IMG/VR virus record: IMGVR_UViG_3300008107_001304
Span: 1 to 20,856 of that record
Length of the DNA stretch: 20,856 nt
Strand: one strand, 5' to 3'
Source of the DNA: a virus
This document shows positions 1 through 9,568 of this stretch, one piece after another. Each line of letters begins with the position of its first letter. Positions within the stretch are counted from its first letter, which is position 1. Made by a program: the position numbers and the translations under genes. The notes under the pieces were generated by a model. It saw only the letters and a program-made list of their open reading frames with translations. It made no database searches and had not been told where the DNA came from.

Positions 1-3000
1 GGTAATGATATTGTTTATAAAAAGTACGACATCTCACAACTAGTTGGTCAACAAGTTGTTGGATTAACATCTGGTGTTGTAGCAACAATATTGACAACGA
101 AAGAATCGACAGATACTTCTGTCGATACAATTTATGTAAATTATATCACAAGTGGAAATTCAAATACTGAACCAACTTTTAGACAAGGAGAAACTCTAGA
201 GGTAGTTGACGGTGTTAATACTCCACTTCTTGTTGTAGGTACAAATGGCAGTGTTCTTCCAACAAGTATTAGTGTAATAAATCCAGATACTGGAGACGTA
301 GCATCAGTAGAAAGTCCTGCTATGGGATTTGCATCTGCTGTTAAAGTAGAAGAGGGAATTTATTTTATTAATGGATACTTTGTTCGCAACGATGCAGAAC
401 TTTTAGTAATTGATGAATATTATGACAAACCTTCTGCTAAAATTGGATTTACTATATCAGAGACAATTGTAACTCCTGAGCAAGATAGCTCACTGTATGA
501 TAATGCAATTGGATCTTCAAACTATACTGCTCCAGGAGCACATAGATTAAAAATTGGAGTAAAGTTAACCGAGTTTGATCTTGGAGCAATTACTGACAAG
601 AATTTTATTCAACTTCTAACAGTTTCTAGAGGAGTTGTAAAATCAAAAGTAACTCAGACAGATTATAACTTACTAGAAGAAACACTTGCAAGAAGAACTT
701 TCGATGAAAGTGGCGACTACGTTGTAGACAATTTTGCAGTTGATGTTAGAGAATACGCACAGAAAGATGGCAATAAAGGCATCTTTTCCGCAGATGAGTT
801 TGGATTATATAATGGATTAACATCTGCAGAATCATCTAAAAAAATGATTGCCAGTGTTGGTTCTGGTAAAGCATATGTTAAGGGATATGAAATTGTCAAC
901 AAAGAAACAAAATATCTCCCGATCAACAAAGCAAGAGAAAGTCTCAGCAGTGATAATGTAACGCTAAAGACAAAAGGATTACCAACATTTAGTGTTACGA
1001 ATGTATATGGCAGTGTTCCCCTAAACAAAGAGGGTTCTGATCTCACTGCATATCCAGATGTATTTTTATATTCAACATTTAATGATGGATCTATTGGTCT
1101 TAATAATACAGAACTTCCAACCGATCACAGACAAACTTTAGATAGAAGAGGATTGATTTTTAATAGTAATGATGCTATTAAAACAATCACTATTCAAGTA
1201 ACAAATACTGTTACTACGATTGCATCTATTACTGATGGAACGTTTGAAGACAAGATTGGCACACTGTACTATGTAAAAACTAGAGGCAATACTAATGCTC
1301 CAACTGCCATCGGAAGCATTAAATCTTTGTCATATGCTGTAGTCAGTAAGCCACTTGTAAATCCAAATACAGCAGTTAAATTTATAGAACTAACTGTTTT
1401 AGGTCCAAAGGACGAGTTGGAGTTGCTATTACTTGAGTATGATAATGGAGACACTAGTTTTTTACGTAAATTATATCTAACTCAAGCATCAGCTCAACTT
1501 GGAGCAAATAATAGTGAATTTGGTTTCATCGTTGATTATAGACCAACTATAACACCAGTAATTGGAAAAGTAAAGCCAAGCAATTTCTATCTCCAAAGCA
1601 GAGGATCTGGTTTCAACTCAGATTCCGATATTGTACTTTCTAGAGGTCGTTTATCTGGTGGATCATCAGCCTACAATGGCGTCTTTGGATTGTCGTATTT
1701 TGATCCATCTTTCTTCACCAAGATCACTCTAGAATCGGTGCCAACAGGTGTTGGTGCCTTTGATACTGGTAAGTATGTATTTGGTCTAGAAAGCGGCGCC
1801 TACGGCGTTGTAGAGGGGTCTCCATCGGGAGTATACACAACCAATAATCTATTGTTTGTTAAAACCCTTTCGGGAAGATTTAAATCTGGAGAAACTATCA
1901 GAGATGAATCTGGAAGTACAGTAAAGATTGCAAAAGACAACACAATTTCACATTTTGTTGTGCAAAATAGAGGTCTTGGTTATGCAGATGGAGTGAGTAT
2001 TATAATTAATGGATTGGAATACGACTCATCAAAAGTAGAGTTATTCAAAACAAATTCTGGATCGATTTATAAAGCACTCATTAACAATCGTCGTGCTGTC
2101 AATATAGAATTCTCACAACCTCCAGCAGTAAGTGTAAAGAATCCATCAGACGCAACTCCACCAAGTTCTGGCGCAGTTGTTGTTCCTATTTTATTCAGAG
2201 ATACTGTAGTTACATACTCTCCACAAAATGTTAAATCTATTGGTTGTAGATATGGATCTGGAAATGCTAATGTGTTTAGTGCAGATGCTGTAGTAGATAG
2301 TAAAGTATATTCAGAGATAAAATCAGTAACAGACTTCACTTTCTTTGGCACTGCTGGATATGATTTCATTGAATCAACTAGCTTTAGTGCTGATGCTAGC
2401 ACTGCAGTTACACAAGGAGATGTTGTACAATTTTCTGATGTAAATAACAATTTGGTTCGTGCAGTTGTTCAATCTGCTACTGAACCATCTGGATCTGCGA
2501 AGACGAGAATTTATTTGGATACTGTACTTCCTGGAAATGTAACAAATACAAGCATTGTTCGTCTCAGACCAGTATTAAAAAATCCCAATTCTGGAACTCT
2601 CTTGTTCCCAACTGGAAGCAAGCAGGTTGGTAAAATATCTGCTGGTGGAGATGATACAAAAATCAAGTACTATTTCCGTAGAGATTTTGTTACTACTGCT
2701 TCTGCAAGTGGAGGAACAGTTACATTTGCTGCACAACTTCCATTTGGAACACAAAGATTTGCAGCATTCACCGAAGAAAATTATGTAATTACTGTATTAG
2801 ATAAGGGTGATGCTCCTGATATTGAAAATGGAGATATCATTTATATCAATTCGGATGCTGTAGAAATTTCATCCGCAACTGATACAGCTAGCGGTTTAAC
2901 ATCTGGCAGTATTAGTTTACAGTTACCTTCAACTTATTTTGGCACAATTCCATCGAATGGAACATTTCCAAAGTTGAAACTAACAGCAACTCTAGAAGTT

Positions 3001-6000
3001 AGTAACGCAAAACCAAGATTAAAGACAGCAATAAAGAATAAGAGAATTACTGTTAATTCATCTGGAGATAGAGTAGTTCCATTTAGAGGAAATGACTATG
3101 ATGTAGAGACTGTTGAAATTCTTTCATATTCCGATGCATATAAGTTAAGATATGTTTATGAAGGAACCAGCACAACACCTCCCGAAGTAGATACGGCTGG
3201 CAATCTAATCTCTGGAACTGATGTTACTTCAAGATTTACATTTGATAATGGACAGAGAGATACAATCTATGATGTATCACGAATTGTTTTAAAACCAGGA
3301 TTTGAACCAACAAGTGGTCAGTTATTGATTGCATTTGATTATTTCGAACATTCACAGGGAGATTTCTGCACAATTGATAGTTACTTACATGAAGCTGGTG
3401 TTGATGAATCTGAAATTCCCACATTCAATTCTTCGGTTCATGGCAATCTTGAACTCAAAAATGTTCTGGACTTTAGACCAAAGGTAGATAATCAAGCAAT
3501 TATTCCTGGATTCCAAGATACATCTTCTCTTGAAGTTACTACTGGTCAGTTCTCTGGTTCTGGATCTGTAATTGCGGCAACTCCTGCTGCAGATCTTGGA
3601 CTTGAGTACACATTCTCGTTCAGTCAAGTTCAGTATCTTGATAGGATTGATGGTATTTTCCTAAACAAAAAAGGTGAATTCTTCATTAAAGAAGGCAATT
3701 CATCTCTAAATCCATCCAAACCAGATAGCGTTGATGATGCGATTGCTCTTTTCTATGTTTACATTCCAGCTTATACAAAGACCAGCAATGATGTACGTTT
3801 AACTCCAGTTGATAATCGTAGATATACGATGAGAGATATTGGAAAACTTGAGAAGCGTATTGAAAGACTTGAGTACTATACAACTCTAAGCATCTTAGAG
3901 CAACAGGCATTAAATATGCAGATCAAGGATGAAATTGGACTTGATAGATTTAAGAGTGGATTTTTCGTAGATAACTTCGAATCACATAGAGTTGGCAATC
4001 TTTCATCTCTAGATTACAAGTGTGCTATTGATAGTCAACAGTCAGTATTGCGTCCACAATCAAAAGAAAACTCCGTATCCCTCAAAGAAGTCTACACAAG
4101 AGAAGATCAAAGAGCAGTTGCTGGTTATAAGAAGACTGGAAATATAATCACTCTTCCATACACAAATCTAGAATTACTTGGTAATTCTTTTGCATCCAAG
4201 ACCTTAAATCCAAATCCATTTGTTGTTATCCAATATGTTGGTGATGTTAATGTTTCACCAAATATCGATCAGTGGTATGATCAGAATATTGATCCAGTTG
4301 TTGTAGATACTAATACATCTCTGTTTAACATCTTCTTAGCGAAGAGTGATTCGAAAGAGAGTTTCTCAAGTCTCTATAATTCATTTGTTGTTAATTGGGT
4401 TGGTGCAGCAACAGCGTTTACAAGCATCAATTCACTTGGAGAAGTAAATACCCAGCAAGCAACATCAGCAGTGACATCTGCTTCTGTTTCTAGTTCTTCA
4501 AATATCAGTCCACAAAATAATGATATTGGTAAGGGAGTTCAAACAAAGTCTATCAACAATAAACTAGTATCAACTTCACTTTCATTCTTCACAAGAAGCA
4601 TTCCAGTAAAGTATGTCATTAGAAGACTGAAGCCAAATACAATTGTCAATGTTTTCCTTGAAGGAAGAAAGATTAATCGTTGGGTAAATCCAGATCTAAG
4701 ATTTACTGGCATTGCTGGCAATTCACTGTCATCATTTAATGGAACAGTAATCACCGATGAAAATGGAAATGCTAGTGGATTAATTCTAATTCCAGCAGGA
4801 GCTCCACCAAGGGAAAATGCTACTTGGTCTGGTGATGTCAATACTGTTGATTATGATACAAGTGGAGAAGAGATCCGTTTAACGACTGGCAATCTGACAT
4901 TTAGGTTTACATCTAGTGCTACAGATGCTCCAAAAGATACTGTTGATACATACGCAGAAGTTAAGTACTATGCTACTGGTATCTTACCAGAAAATCCAGT
5001 AAGTATCGTATCCACAAAACCAGCATACTTCAAGTCAAATGAAGGTGTGCAGATTATCAATAACAATACTGATAATCCACTCAGACCAAATCCACTCGCT
5101 CAAACATTCAAAGTTCAAAACTTTGATGGCGGACTATTTGTTACTGGAGTAGATCTATTCTTCTCAACTAAGAGTAATGATATTCCAGTAAAAGTCTATC
5201 TAACTGATGTTGTATCTGGAAAACCAGGAAAGAATGTAATTCCTGGAACTGAAAAAGTTTTAAATCCAAATACATTCCTGAAGTGTTATGCTAGTGGCAA
5301 TGTTATTGTTACAAAGGGAGAAAATGTAACTGGCACTAAGTCTGCTGCAAGTGGACCAATCTTGAAGATTATTGATAAGAATGGAGTAGAGGTTGTACCA
5401 TCTGCTTCTGGTAAATTCTCTCTCACTAATGAGCAAGTCTATACATTAGTACTCAGTAATCACAACGGAAGATCATTTGCTCAAAATGAGGATCTATCAA
5501 TTCCATCAGTAACTTTAGCAAATGCCAAGGATGGAACAGATTTGAAATTGACAATTGCAAAAGATAGTGGCAGATTATCAGATATTAGAATTAAGAATAC
5601 TGGTGCAAATTATGATAGTGCAATCTTAACGATTGAAAGTCCACAACTTCCTGGAGGGTCAGTTGCTACTGCTCGTATTGAAGTCTCTGGTGGAAAAATC
5701 TATAATGCAGAAATTTCACTGAGCGGATTTGGATATACTGAACCACCATCAGTTGTAGTTAAAGGAGTTGGAAATGGAGCTGGTGGTTGTGAAATTGAAA
5801 CCTTCATTGAGATCGATACTCCTGCTGTTCAAATGGGTATTGCTACTGATATAGTTGGAATAACAAATTCAACAATACCAACACATTTTGCTTTTGATTA
5901 TCCAGTTTATCTACAAAATGACACTGAATATGCTATGGCAGTCGAGACAGATTCCATAGATTATAAGATCTGGGCTTCTAGACTTGGAGAAGTTGATATT

Positions 6001-7866
6001 GCTACAAGCACCGTTATCACAACTCAACCATCTCTAGGATCTGTTTATAGATCACAAAATGTTGATGATTGGACTGAAGATATTTTTGAAGATCTCAAGT
6101 TCAAACTTTATAGAGCAGAGTTTGCTATCACAAGACCAGCAGAATTATTACTAACAAATGAAAATCTTGGTTATGAATTACTGAATGTAAATCCATTTGA
6201 AACAAATGCTGGATCTAGCACAAATGCAACCTCAAAGCTATTCAAGAACAATAACAATATTGTTAAAGTTAACCATAGAGATAATGGATTTGAGGATTCA
6301 GGAAAATCATATGTATTTTTCAGAAGTGCCGAGGAAGTCGCTGGTGTTACATCAAATATCTTGAACAATACGCTATTTAAGATCAGTAATTCTGGTATTG
6401 ATACTTACAATATCACATCTTCGTCGAAGGCAACTGGAAACTCATTCGGTGGTGGAGAATCAGTTTATGCCAGCTTCAACAGAAAATTTGAGATCTTATA
6501 CCCACAAATTCGCTATATCACCGTGACTGGAACAAAGATTGAATCTTCTGTTAAGACTACCAATATTATTCCAGTAGATTCCAAGACAACAAATTATGTT
6601 TCATATTCACAGACAGATGATTATGAAAAGACATTCTTGAATGAACCACATTATTTTGCTAATCAAAAAATGATGGCATCAAGGATTAATGAATCTCTCA
6701 ATAATCTCACAAGATCATTAACTTATAAGATTGCTTTGACATCGGAAAAATCTTATCTATCACCAGTCATAGATATTTCCACTGCCTCTATAAAGAGCAG
6801 CACAAATAGAATTGAAAATGCTAGTGGTCAAGAGGATAGATTTGGAAGAAGAGATCAACTAATTGAATTCTACCCAGTATATCAGTTCCAACTTGTTGAT
6901 AATGGATCGACGCAAATTCAATCTAATCAAACGATCCAAGGATATAACACCAAAGCTACTGGAACTATTGCTCGTGTCGTTGGAAATGTAGTTTATGTAA
7001 GAGTTAAAACAACTCAATTCTTTGAAAGAGGTGAAAGAGTTATTCTTGGAAATCAGCAAGGATTAACAGAAAATGTTGATGGAGTAATTCTACCAAAGGT
7101 CAAGATTAATAGCAACCCATCACAAGTATTTGTAAGTATAGCAGATGCTTCTACAATAGTTGCTCGCAATCCATCGTCTATCCTACAGACATATGATAAT
7201 ATCATTACTGGCAAGACTGTTATTTGGAATAATAAAACTCAGGAGTTAGTTGTCCGTACTGATATTCAACCAATTATTGATGATTTCAATTCCAGAATTA
7301 TTGATAACGCTGTATTCAATAGAAATGCAGTAGTGATCGATCAAATTGCCGACATCTTTAGAATTGGTGATTTTATTAAGTATCCAAATCAACCAGATGC
7401 AGAAGCATCATATTGGGAGATTGGTAAGGTTTCTTATAGAAATGGTATTGATTTTGTTTCTGATGATACATCGAAGAATAGTTCTTCTGTTGCAAAATAT
7501 GTAACAAAAGAGGTTTCTATCAATAGTCCAGCTACTTCAATTGATGTTCGCCTAACCGCAAATGTCAAGGATGTTCAAAGTGTTCAAGTTCTTTACCGTT
7601 ACAAGAAAGCATCCAGTCAAGAAAACTTTGAAGATATTGATTGGATCTACTTTAATCAGGATGGACAACCAGATACACTAGAGATTGCTACTAGCGAAAA
7701 TACCATTTCTTCAACTACAGAGAAGCAATCTTCTTATCAGGAGTTTAAGTATAGTGTTTCCAATCTTCCAGAATTTTCGTCGTTTGCTGTAAAGATTGTC
7801 ATGAAGTCAGTTGATCCAGCATACGTTCCCAAAATTCAAGATATTCGTGCAGTAGCATCCTTCTGA
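1..7866 (+). CDS. Giant DUF4815-type virion structural protein, 5' end outside window
   Basis: The frame is open from base 1, and the first in-frame start-like codon (TTG at 91) lies in unbroken coding sequence, so the true start is to the left. At least 2621 codons are present. Residues about 100-320 (counted from base 1) carry the pattern I associate with DUF4815: a 'GIYFINGYFV' strand, 'DNAIGSSNYTAPGAHRLKI', and 'ETLARRTFDESGDYVV'. Near residues 1081-1160 is 'DNGQRDTIYDVSRI' followed by 'FDYFEHSQGDF' and 'NVLDFRPK'. Residues about 1273-1310 form a short coiled coil, 'MRDIGKLEKRIERLEYYTTL'. Residues from about 1694 hold 'PLAQTFKV...VTGVDLFF', and about 1962-2044 hold 'PVYLQNDTEYAM' and 'SQNVDDWTED'. 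The C-terminus 'VDPAYVPKIQDIRAVASF' is typical of cyanomyovirus homologs as I remember them. No signal peptide or membrane segment is visible. The likely role is a baseplate-associated or fiber-like virion protein; its exact position in the particle is inference. The reading frame is intact over 7.9 kb. Confidence 0.9.
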   Translation, partial: GNDIVYKKYDISQLVGQQVVGLTSGVVATILTTKESTDTSVDTIYVNYITSGNSNTEPTFRQGETLEVVDGVNTPLLVVGTNGSVLPTSISVINPDTGDVASVESPAMGFASAVKVEEGIYFINGYFVRNDAELLVIDEYYDKPSAKIGFTISETIVTPEQDSSLYDNAIGSSNYTAPGAHRLKIGVKLTEFDLGAITDKNFIQLLTVSRGVVKSKVTQTDYNLLEETLARRTFDESGDYVVDNFAVDVREYAQKDGNKGIFSADEFGLYNGLTSAESSKKMIASVGSGKAYVKGYEIVNKETKYLPINKARESLSSDNVTLKTKGLPTFSVTNVYGSVPLNKEGSDLTAYPDVFLYSTFNDGSIGLNNTELPTDHRQTLDRRGLIFNSNDAIKTITIQVTNTVTTIASITDGTFEDKIGTLYYVKTRGNTNAPTAIGSIKSLSYAVVSKPLVNPNTAVKFIELTVLGPKDELELLLLEYDNGDTSFLRKLYLTQASAQLGANNSEFGFIVDYRPTITPVIGKVKPSNFYLQSRGSGFNSDSDIVLSRGRLSGGSSAYNGVFGLSYFDPSFFTKITLESVPTGVGAFDTGKYVFGLESGAYGVVEGSPSGVYTTNNLLFVKTLSGRFKSGETIRDESGSTVKIAKDNTISHFVVQNRGLGYADGVSIIINGLEYDSSKVELFKTNSGSIYKALINNRRAVNIEFSQPPAVSVKNPSDATPPSSGAVVVPILFRDTVVTYSPQNVKSIGCRYGSGNANVFSADAVVDSKVYSEIKSVTDFTFFGTAGYDFIESTSFSADASTAVTQGDVVQFSDVNNNLVRAVVQSATEPSGSAKTRIYLDTVLPGNVTNTSIVRLRPVLKNPNSGTLLFPTGSKQVGKISAGGDDTKIKYYFRRDFVTTASASGGTVTFAAQLPFGTQRFAAFTEENYVITVLDKGDAPDIENGDIIYINSDAVEISSATDTASGLTSGSISLQLPSTYFGTIPSNGTFPKLKLTATLEVSNAKPRLKTAIKNKRITVNSSGDRVVPFRGNDYDVETVEILSYSDAYKLRYVYEGTSTTPPEVDTAGNLISGTDVTSRFTFDNGQRDTIYDVSRIVLKPGFEPTSGQLLIAFDYFEHSQGDFCTIDSYLHEAGVDESEIPTFNSSVHGNLELKNVLDFRPKVDNQAIIPGFQDTSSLEVTTGQFSGSGSVIAATPAADLGLEYTFSFSQVQYLDRIDGIFLNKKGEFFIKEGNSSLNPSKPDSVDDAIALFYVYIPAYTKTSNDVRLTPVDNRRYTMRDIGKLEKRIERLEYYTTLSILEQQALNMQIKDEIGLDRFKSGFFVDNFESHRVGNLSSLDYKCAIDSQQSVLRPQSKENSVSLKEVYTREDQRAVAGYKKTGNIITLPYTNLELLGNSFASKTLNPNPFVVIQYVGDVNVSPNIDQWYDQNIDPVVVDTNTSLFNIFLAKSDSKESFSSLYNSFVVNWVGAATAFTSINSLGEVNTQQATSAVTSASVSSSSNISPQNNDIGKGVQTKSINNKLVSTSLSFFTRSIPVKYVIRRLKPNTIVNVFLEGRKINRWVNPDLRFTGIAGNSLSSFNGTVITDENGNASGLILIPAGAPPRENATWSGDVNTVDYDTSGEEIRLTTGNLTFRFTSSATDAPKDTVDTYAEVKYYATGILPENPVSIVSTKPAYFKSNEGVQIINNNTDNPLRPNPLAQTFKVQNFDGGLFVTGVDLFFSTKSNDIPVKVYLTDVVSGKPGKNVIPGTEKVLNPNTFLKCYASGNVIVTKGENVTGTKSAASGPILKIIDKNGVEVVPSASGKFSLTNEQVYTLVLSNHNGRSFAQNEDLSIPSVTLANAKDGTDLKLTIAKDSGRLSDIRIKNTGANYDSAILTIESPQLPGGSVATARIEVSGGKIYNAEISLSGFGYTEPPSVVVKGVGNGAGGCEIETFIEIDTPAVQMGIATDIVGITNSTIPTHFAFDYPVYLQNDTEYAMAVETDSIDYKIWASRLGEVDIATSTVITTQPSLGSVYRSQNVDDWTEDIFEDLKFKLYRAEFAITRPAELLLTNENLGYELLNVNPFETNAGSSTNATSKLFKNNNNIVKVNHRDNGFEDSGKSYVFFRSAEEVAGVTSNILNNTLFKISNSGIDTYNITSSSKATGNSFGGGESVYASFNRKFEILYPQIRYITVTGTKIESSVKTTNIIPVDSKTTNYVSYSQTDDYEKTFLNEPHYFANQKMMASRINESLNNLTRSLTYKIALTSEKSYLSPVIDISTASIKSSTNRIENASGQEDRFGRRDQLIEFYPVYQFQLVDNGSTQIQSNQTIQGYNTKATGTIARVVGNVVYVRVKTTQFFERGERVILGNQQGLTENVDGVILPKVKINSNPSQVFVSIADASTIVARNPSSILQTYDNIITGKTVIWNNKTQELVVRTDIQPIIDDFNSRIIDNAVFNRNAVVIDQIADIFRIGDFIKYPNQPDAEASYWEIGKVSYRNGIDFVSDDTSKNSSSVAKYVTKEVSINSPATSIDVRLTANVKDVQSVQVLYRYKKASSQENFEDIDWIYFNQDGQPDTLEIATSENTISSTTEKQSSYQEFKYSVSNLPEFSSFAVKIVMKSVDPAYVPKIQDIRAVASF

Positions 7867-7875
7867 TTTCCGCAT

Positions 7876-8082
7876 ATGGATTATATCAAAGTTAGTGGGC
7901 ATGATGGTCTCGTGAGGGATGAAAACACAGGCGCCATCTTGAATTTGGACGATTCTGCGATAGAAGCAAGGCGTAAATCAAAACACCTTGGTTCCGCATT
8001 AGAAGACATAAATATGTTGAAGAATGAAATCTCTGAAATCAAGTCCCTACTGCAAGAGTTAATAAAACATGGCAATACTTAG
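7876..8082 (+). CDS. Small conserved phage protein with C-terminal coiled coil
   Basis: This 68-residue protein starts with ATG nine bases after the DUF4815 stop. I see no clear Shine-Dalgarno, so translation is probably coupled to the upstream gene. The N-terminal half has '[16 protein letters not shown]', a motif I recall from small proteins at this place in T4-like cyanophages and relatives. The C-terminal half is a regular coiled coil: I45, L48, I52, I55, L59 and L62 fall in alternating 3-4 spacing, with charged residues between. The last 14 bases overlap the start of the next gene, again suggesting coupling. The size and the coiled coil suggest a structural adaptor or an oligomerisation partner or chaperone for the neighbouring fibers. 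That role is inference; no enzymatic motif is seen. Confidence 0.85.
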   Translation: MDYIKVSGHDGLVRDENTGAILNLDDSAIEARRKSKHLGSALEDINMLKNEISEIKSLLQELIKHGNT

Positions 8083-8530
8083 AAACGTTGCTAGAACAGA
8101 TACCTTTGAGCAACAAAGGGTAAAAATTAATGAAATTGCTTCTGACCTGTTTACGGTTCAGACAAGCGTTGGTGCTGGCGCATTTAGTATGAGTGATGGC
8201 ACTGTTCAAGCGCCAGCGTTATTCTTTACCAATGCTAATGATGTAGGTATTTTCAGAGGTGGTCCAAAATCATTATATATTGCTGCAGAAGGAAAATCTG
8301 TAGCTTCTTTTGATAAGTCATATCTCACATCTTTGCAGAATTTTAGAACTTTGGTTTCTGCAATTCCAACTGGAGATGGTGGAATTACACTAAGTAACGG
8401 AGGTTCATTATATTACGGAGGAACTTTTTCCAGTGTTCCATTAACAGGTGGATCTGGAAATGGAGCAAAAGCTACGCTGGTGGAGATATTGGTCAAAATC
8501 AAACACAAATTTTCACTAATGTTTCACTAA
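8069..8530 (+). CDS. N-terminal piece of the split fiber-like structural protein
   Basis: The ATG at 8069 lies inside the end of the 68-residue gene, with a weak AGAG about 12 bases upstream. The N-terminus '[20 protein letters not shown]' followed by 'NEIASDLF' is a start I recognise from conserved cyanomyovirus structural proteins. Next comes '[20 protein letters not shown]' and the beginning of the glycine-rich repeat region ('[18 protein letters not shown]'). After residue ~135 ('GAKAT') the frame turns into lysine-rich, unrelated-looking sequence and stops at 8528-8530. The last ~19 residues are therefore probably not the native sequence. The N-terminal part is likely the attachment domain of the fiber. 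Confidence 0.7.
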   Translation: MAILRNVARTDTFEQQRVKINEIASDLFTVQTSVGAGAFSMSDGTVQAPALFFTNANDVGIFRGGPKSLYIAAEGKSVASFDKSYLTSLQNFRTLVSAIPTGDGGITLSNGGSLYYGGTFSSVPLTGGSGNGAKATLVEILVKIKHKFSLMFH

Positions 8531-8550
8531 CTGGTGGTTTTGGAAATGGA

Positions 8551-9240
8551 ATGAGAGCCGACATTACTGTTGGTGTTGCTGGTCCTGTTACTGCTGTTAC
8601 TGGAGTTAGTATAATCAATCAGGGTTCTGGTTATCAAACTGGAGATGTTCTGAGTGCTGTACCAAACACAATTGGTGGTGTTACTGGATTTCAATATGTA
8701 ATTAATGGTGTTGGTAACGTATCTGCTATTAGTGTTTTGAATGGTGGCAATAACTTATATACAGTAGGAAATACTCTATCCGTAAATAATTCTAGTTTAG
8801 GTGGTAGTGGTTCTGGATTTGTATTTACTATTACTGGCGTAGGTCAAGTAACAAATGCAGTAATTTCGGATGGTGGGGATGGTTACTTAACGAATGATGT
8901 TCTATCAGTAAATAATACCGAATTTGCGGCTACTGATACTTATTATGTTAAGATGTATCTAACTCAATTATTGACATTTAGTGGTACATTACCAACAACA
9001 AATTTTGATGTTGGACAGACATTAACATACAACGGTTTATCAAAAACAATTGTAAAGAAATACACGTCTGGAAGTAATATAGAAGCAGTAATTATTCAGG
9101 TAGATGCCAATAATTTAGATTATAGTCCAGGTCTTAGTGCAACATGTAATGGTTCAACTGCCGCTGTAGCTTCAATACAGACTGCTTTAAATTATTATTT
9201 TACTGAGCCGAATACACCCATTAAGGTTCAGTACGACTAG
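8551..9240 (+). CDS. Middle piece of the split fiber-like protein, glycine-rich beta repeats
   Basis: This is frame 1. Protein-like sequence already begins near 8473 ('[20 protein letters not shown]'), well before the first ATG at 8551, and that ATG has no convincing ribosome binding site. This is therefore better read as an internal segment than as a gene of its own. It holds repeated '[11 protein letters not shown]', '[15 protein letters not shown]' and '[14 protein letters not shown]' units, each about 35-45 residues, a pattern common in phage fiber shafts. The frame ends at TAG 9238-9240, just where frame 2 resumes with the 'TTRDGWH' sequence. Confidence 0.55.
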   Translation: MRADITVGVAGPVTAVTGVSIINQGSGYQTGDVLSAVPNTIGGVTGFQYVINGVGNVSAISVLNGGNNLYTVGNTLSVNNSSLGGSGSGFVFTITGVGQVTNAVISDGGDGYLTNDVLSVNNTEFAATDTYYVKMYLTQLLTFSGTLPTTNFDVGQTLTYNGLSKTIVKKYTSGSNIEAVIIQVDANNLDYSPGLSATCNGSTAAVASIQTALNYYFTEPNTPIKVQYD

Positions 9241-9568
9241 AGACGGATGGCATACTGTTATTAGCGGAGAAGGAGCACAACGAGTTTTTGGTGAAGAATA
9301 TAACGGTCCAGAAGTAAATTATGAGTATGGTGCAAATATTATTTCAATCGTTCCAAGTGATGACACCCCAACAACATTATATTATTATTGCGGAAACGGT
9401 AATGATTTAGCACACCTAGATGAAGGTGGTTATAATAATAGAGAGGCAGTTATCACTATTAGTGGCAGTGATCCAGTAAGTGGTAGTGGTCTACAGATTA
9501 CTGTTGGAACAATCAATACTGCCAGTAATATTGTATTAAACAGAGATGGTTCTGCTACTTTAGGGAGT

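Noticed and set aside
717-2450. Several minus-strand open frames of 60-130 codons across the DUF4815 gene and similar ones across the fibers
   Set aside because: They lie antisense to strongly supported coding sequence, have no ribosome binding sites and no recognisable domains, and are expected by chance opposite AT-rich, repetitive genes.
8455-8480. Programmed -1 frameshift at the AAAA run
   Set aside because: tRNA-Lys could re-pair on AAA after slipping, but there is no X-XXY-YYZ heptamer in the reading frame and I saw no obvious downstream stem-loop. A deletion between repeat units explains the missing residues better.
8386-8930. CRISPR-like or other non-coding repeat array
   Set aside because: The repetition is at protein level with codon-periodic variation and no constant repeat/spacer lengths. 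It is a fiber beta-repeat region.
9225-9245. Programmed +1 frameshift at GAC TAG A
   Set aside because: It resembles a stop-codon +1 site, but lacks the CUU-type slippery codon and a Shine-Dalgarno-like stimulator just upstream. Its only partner is another unexplained break 760 bases earlier.
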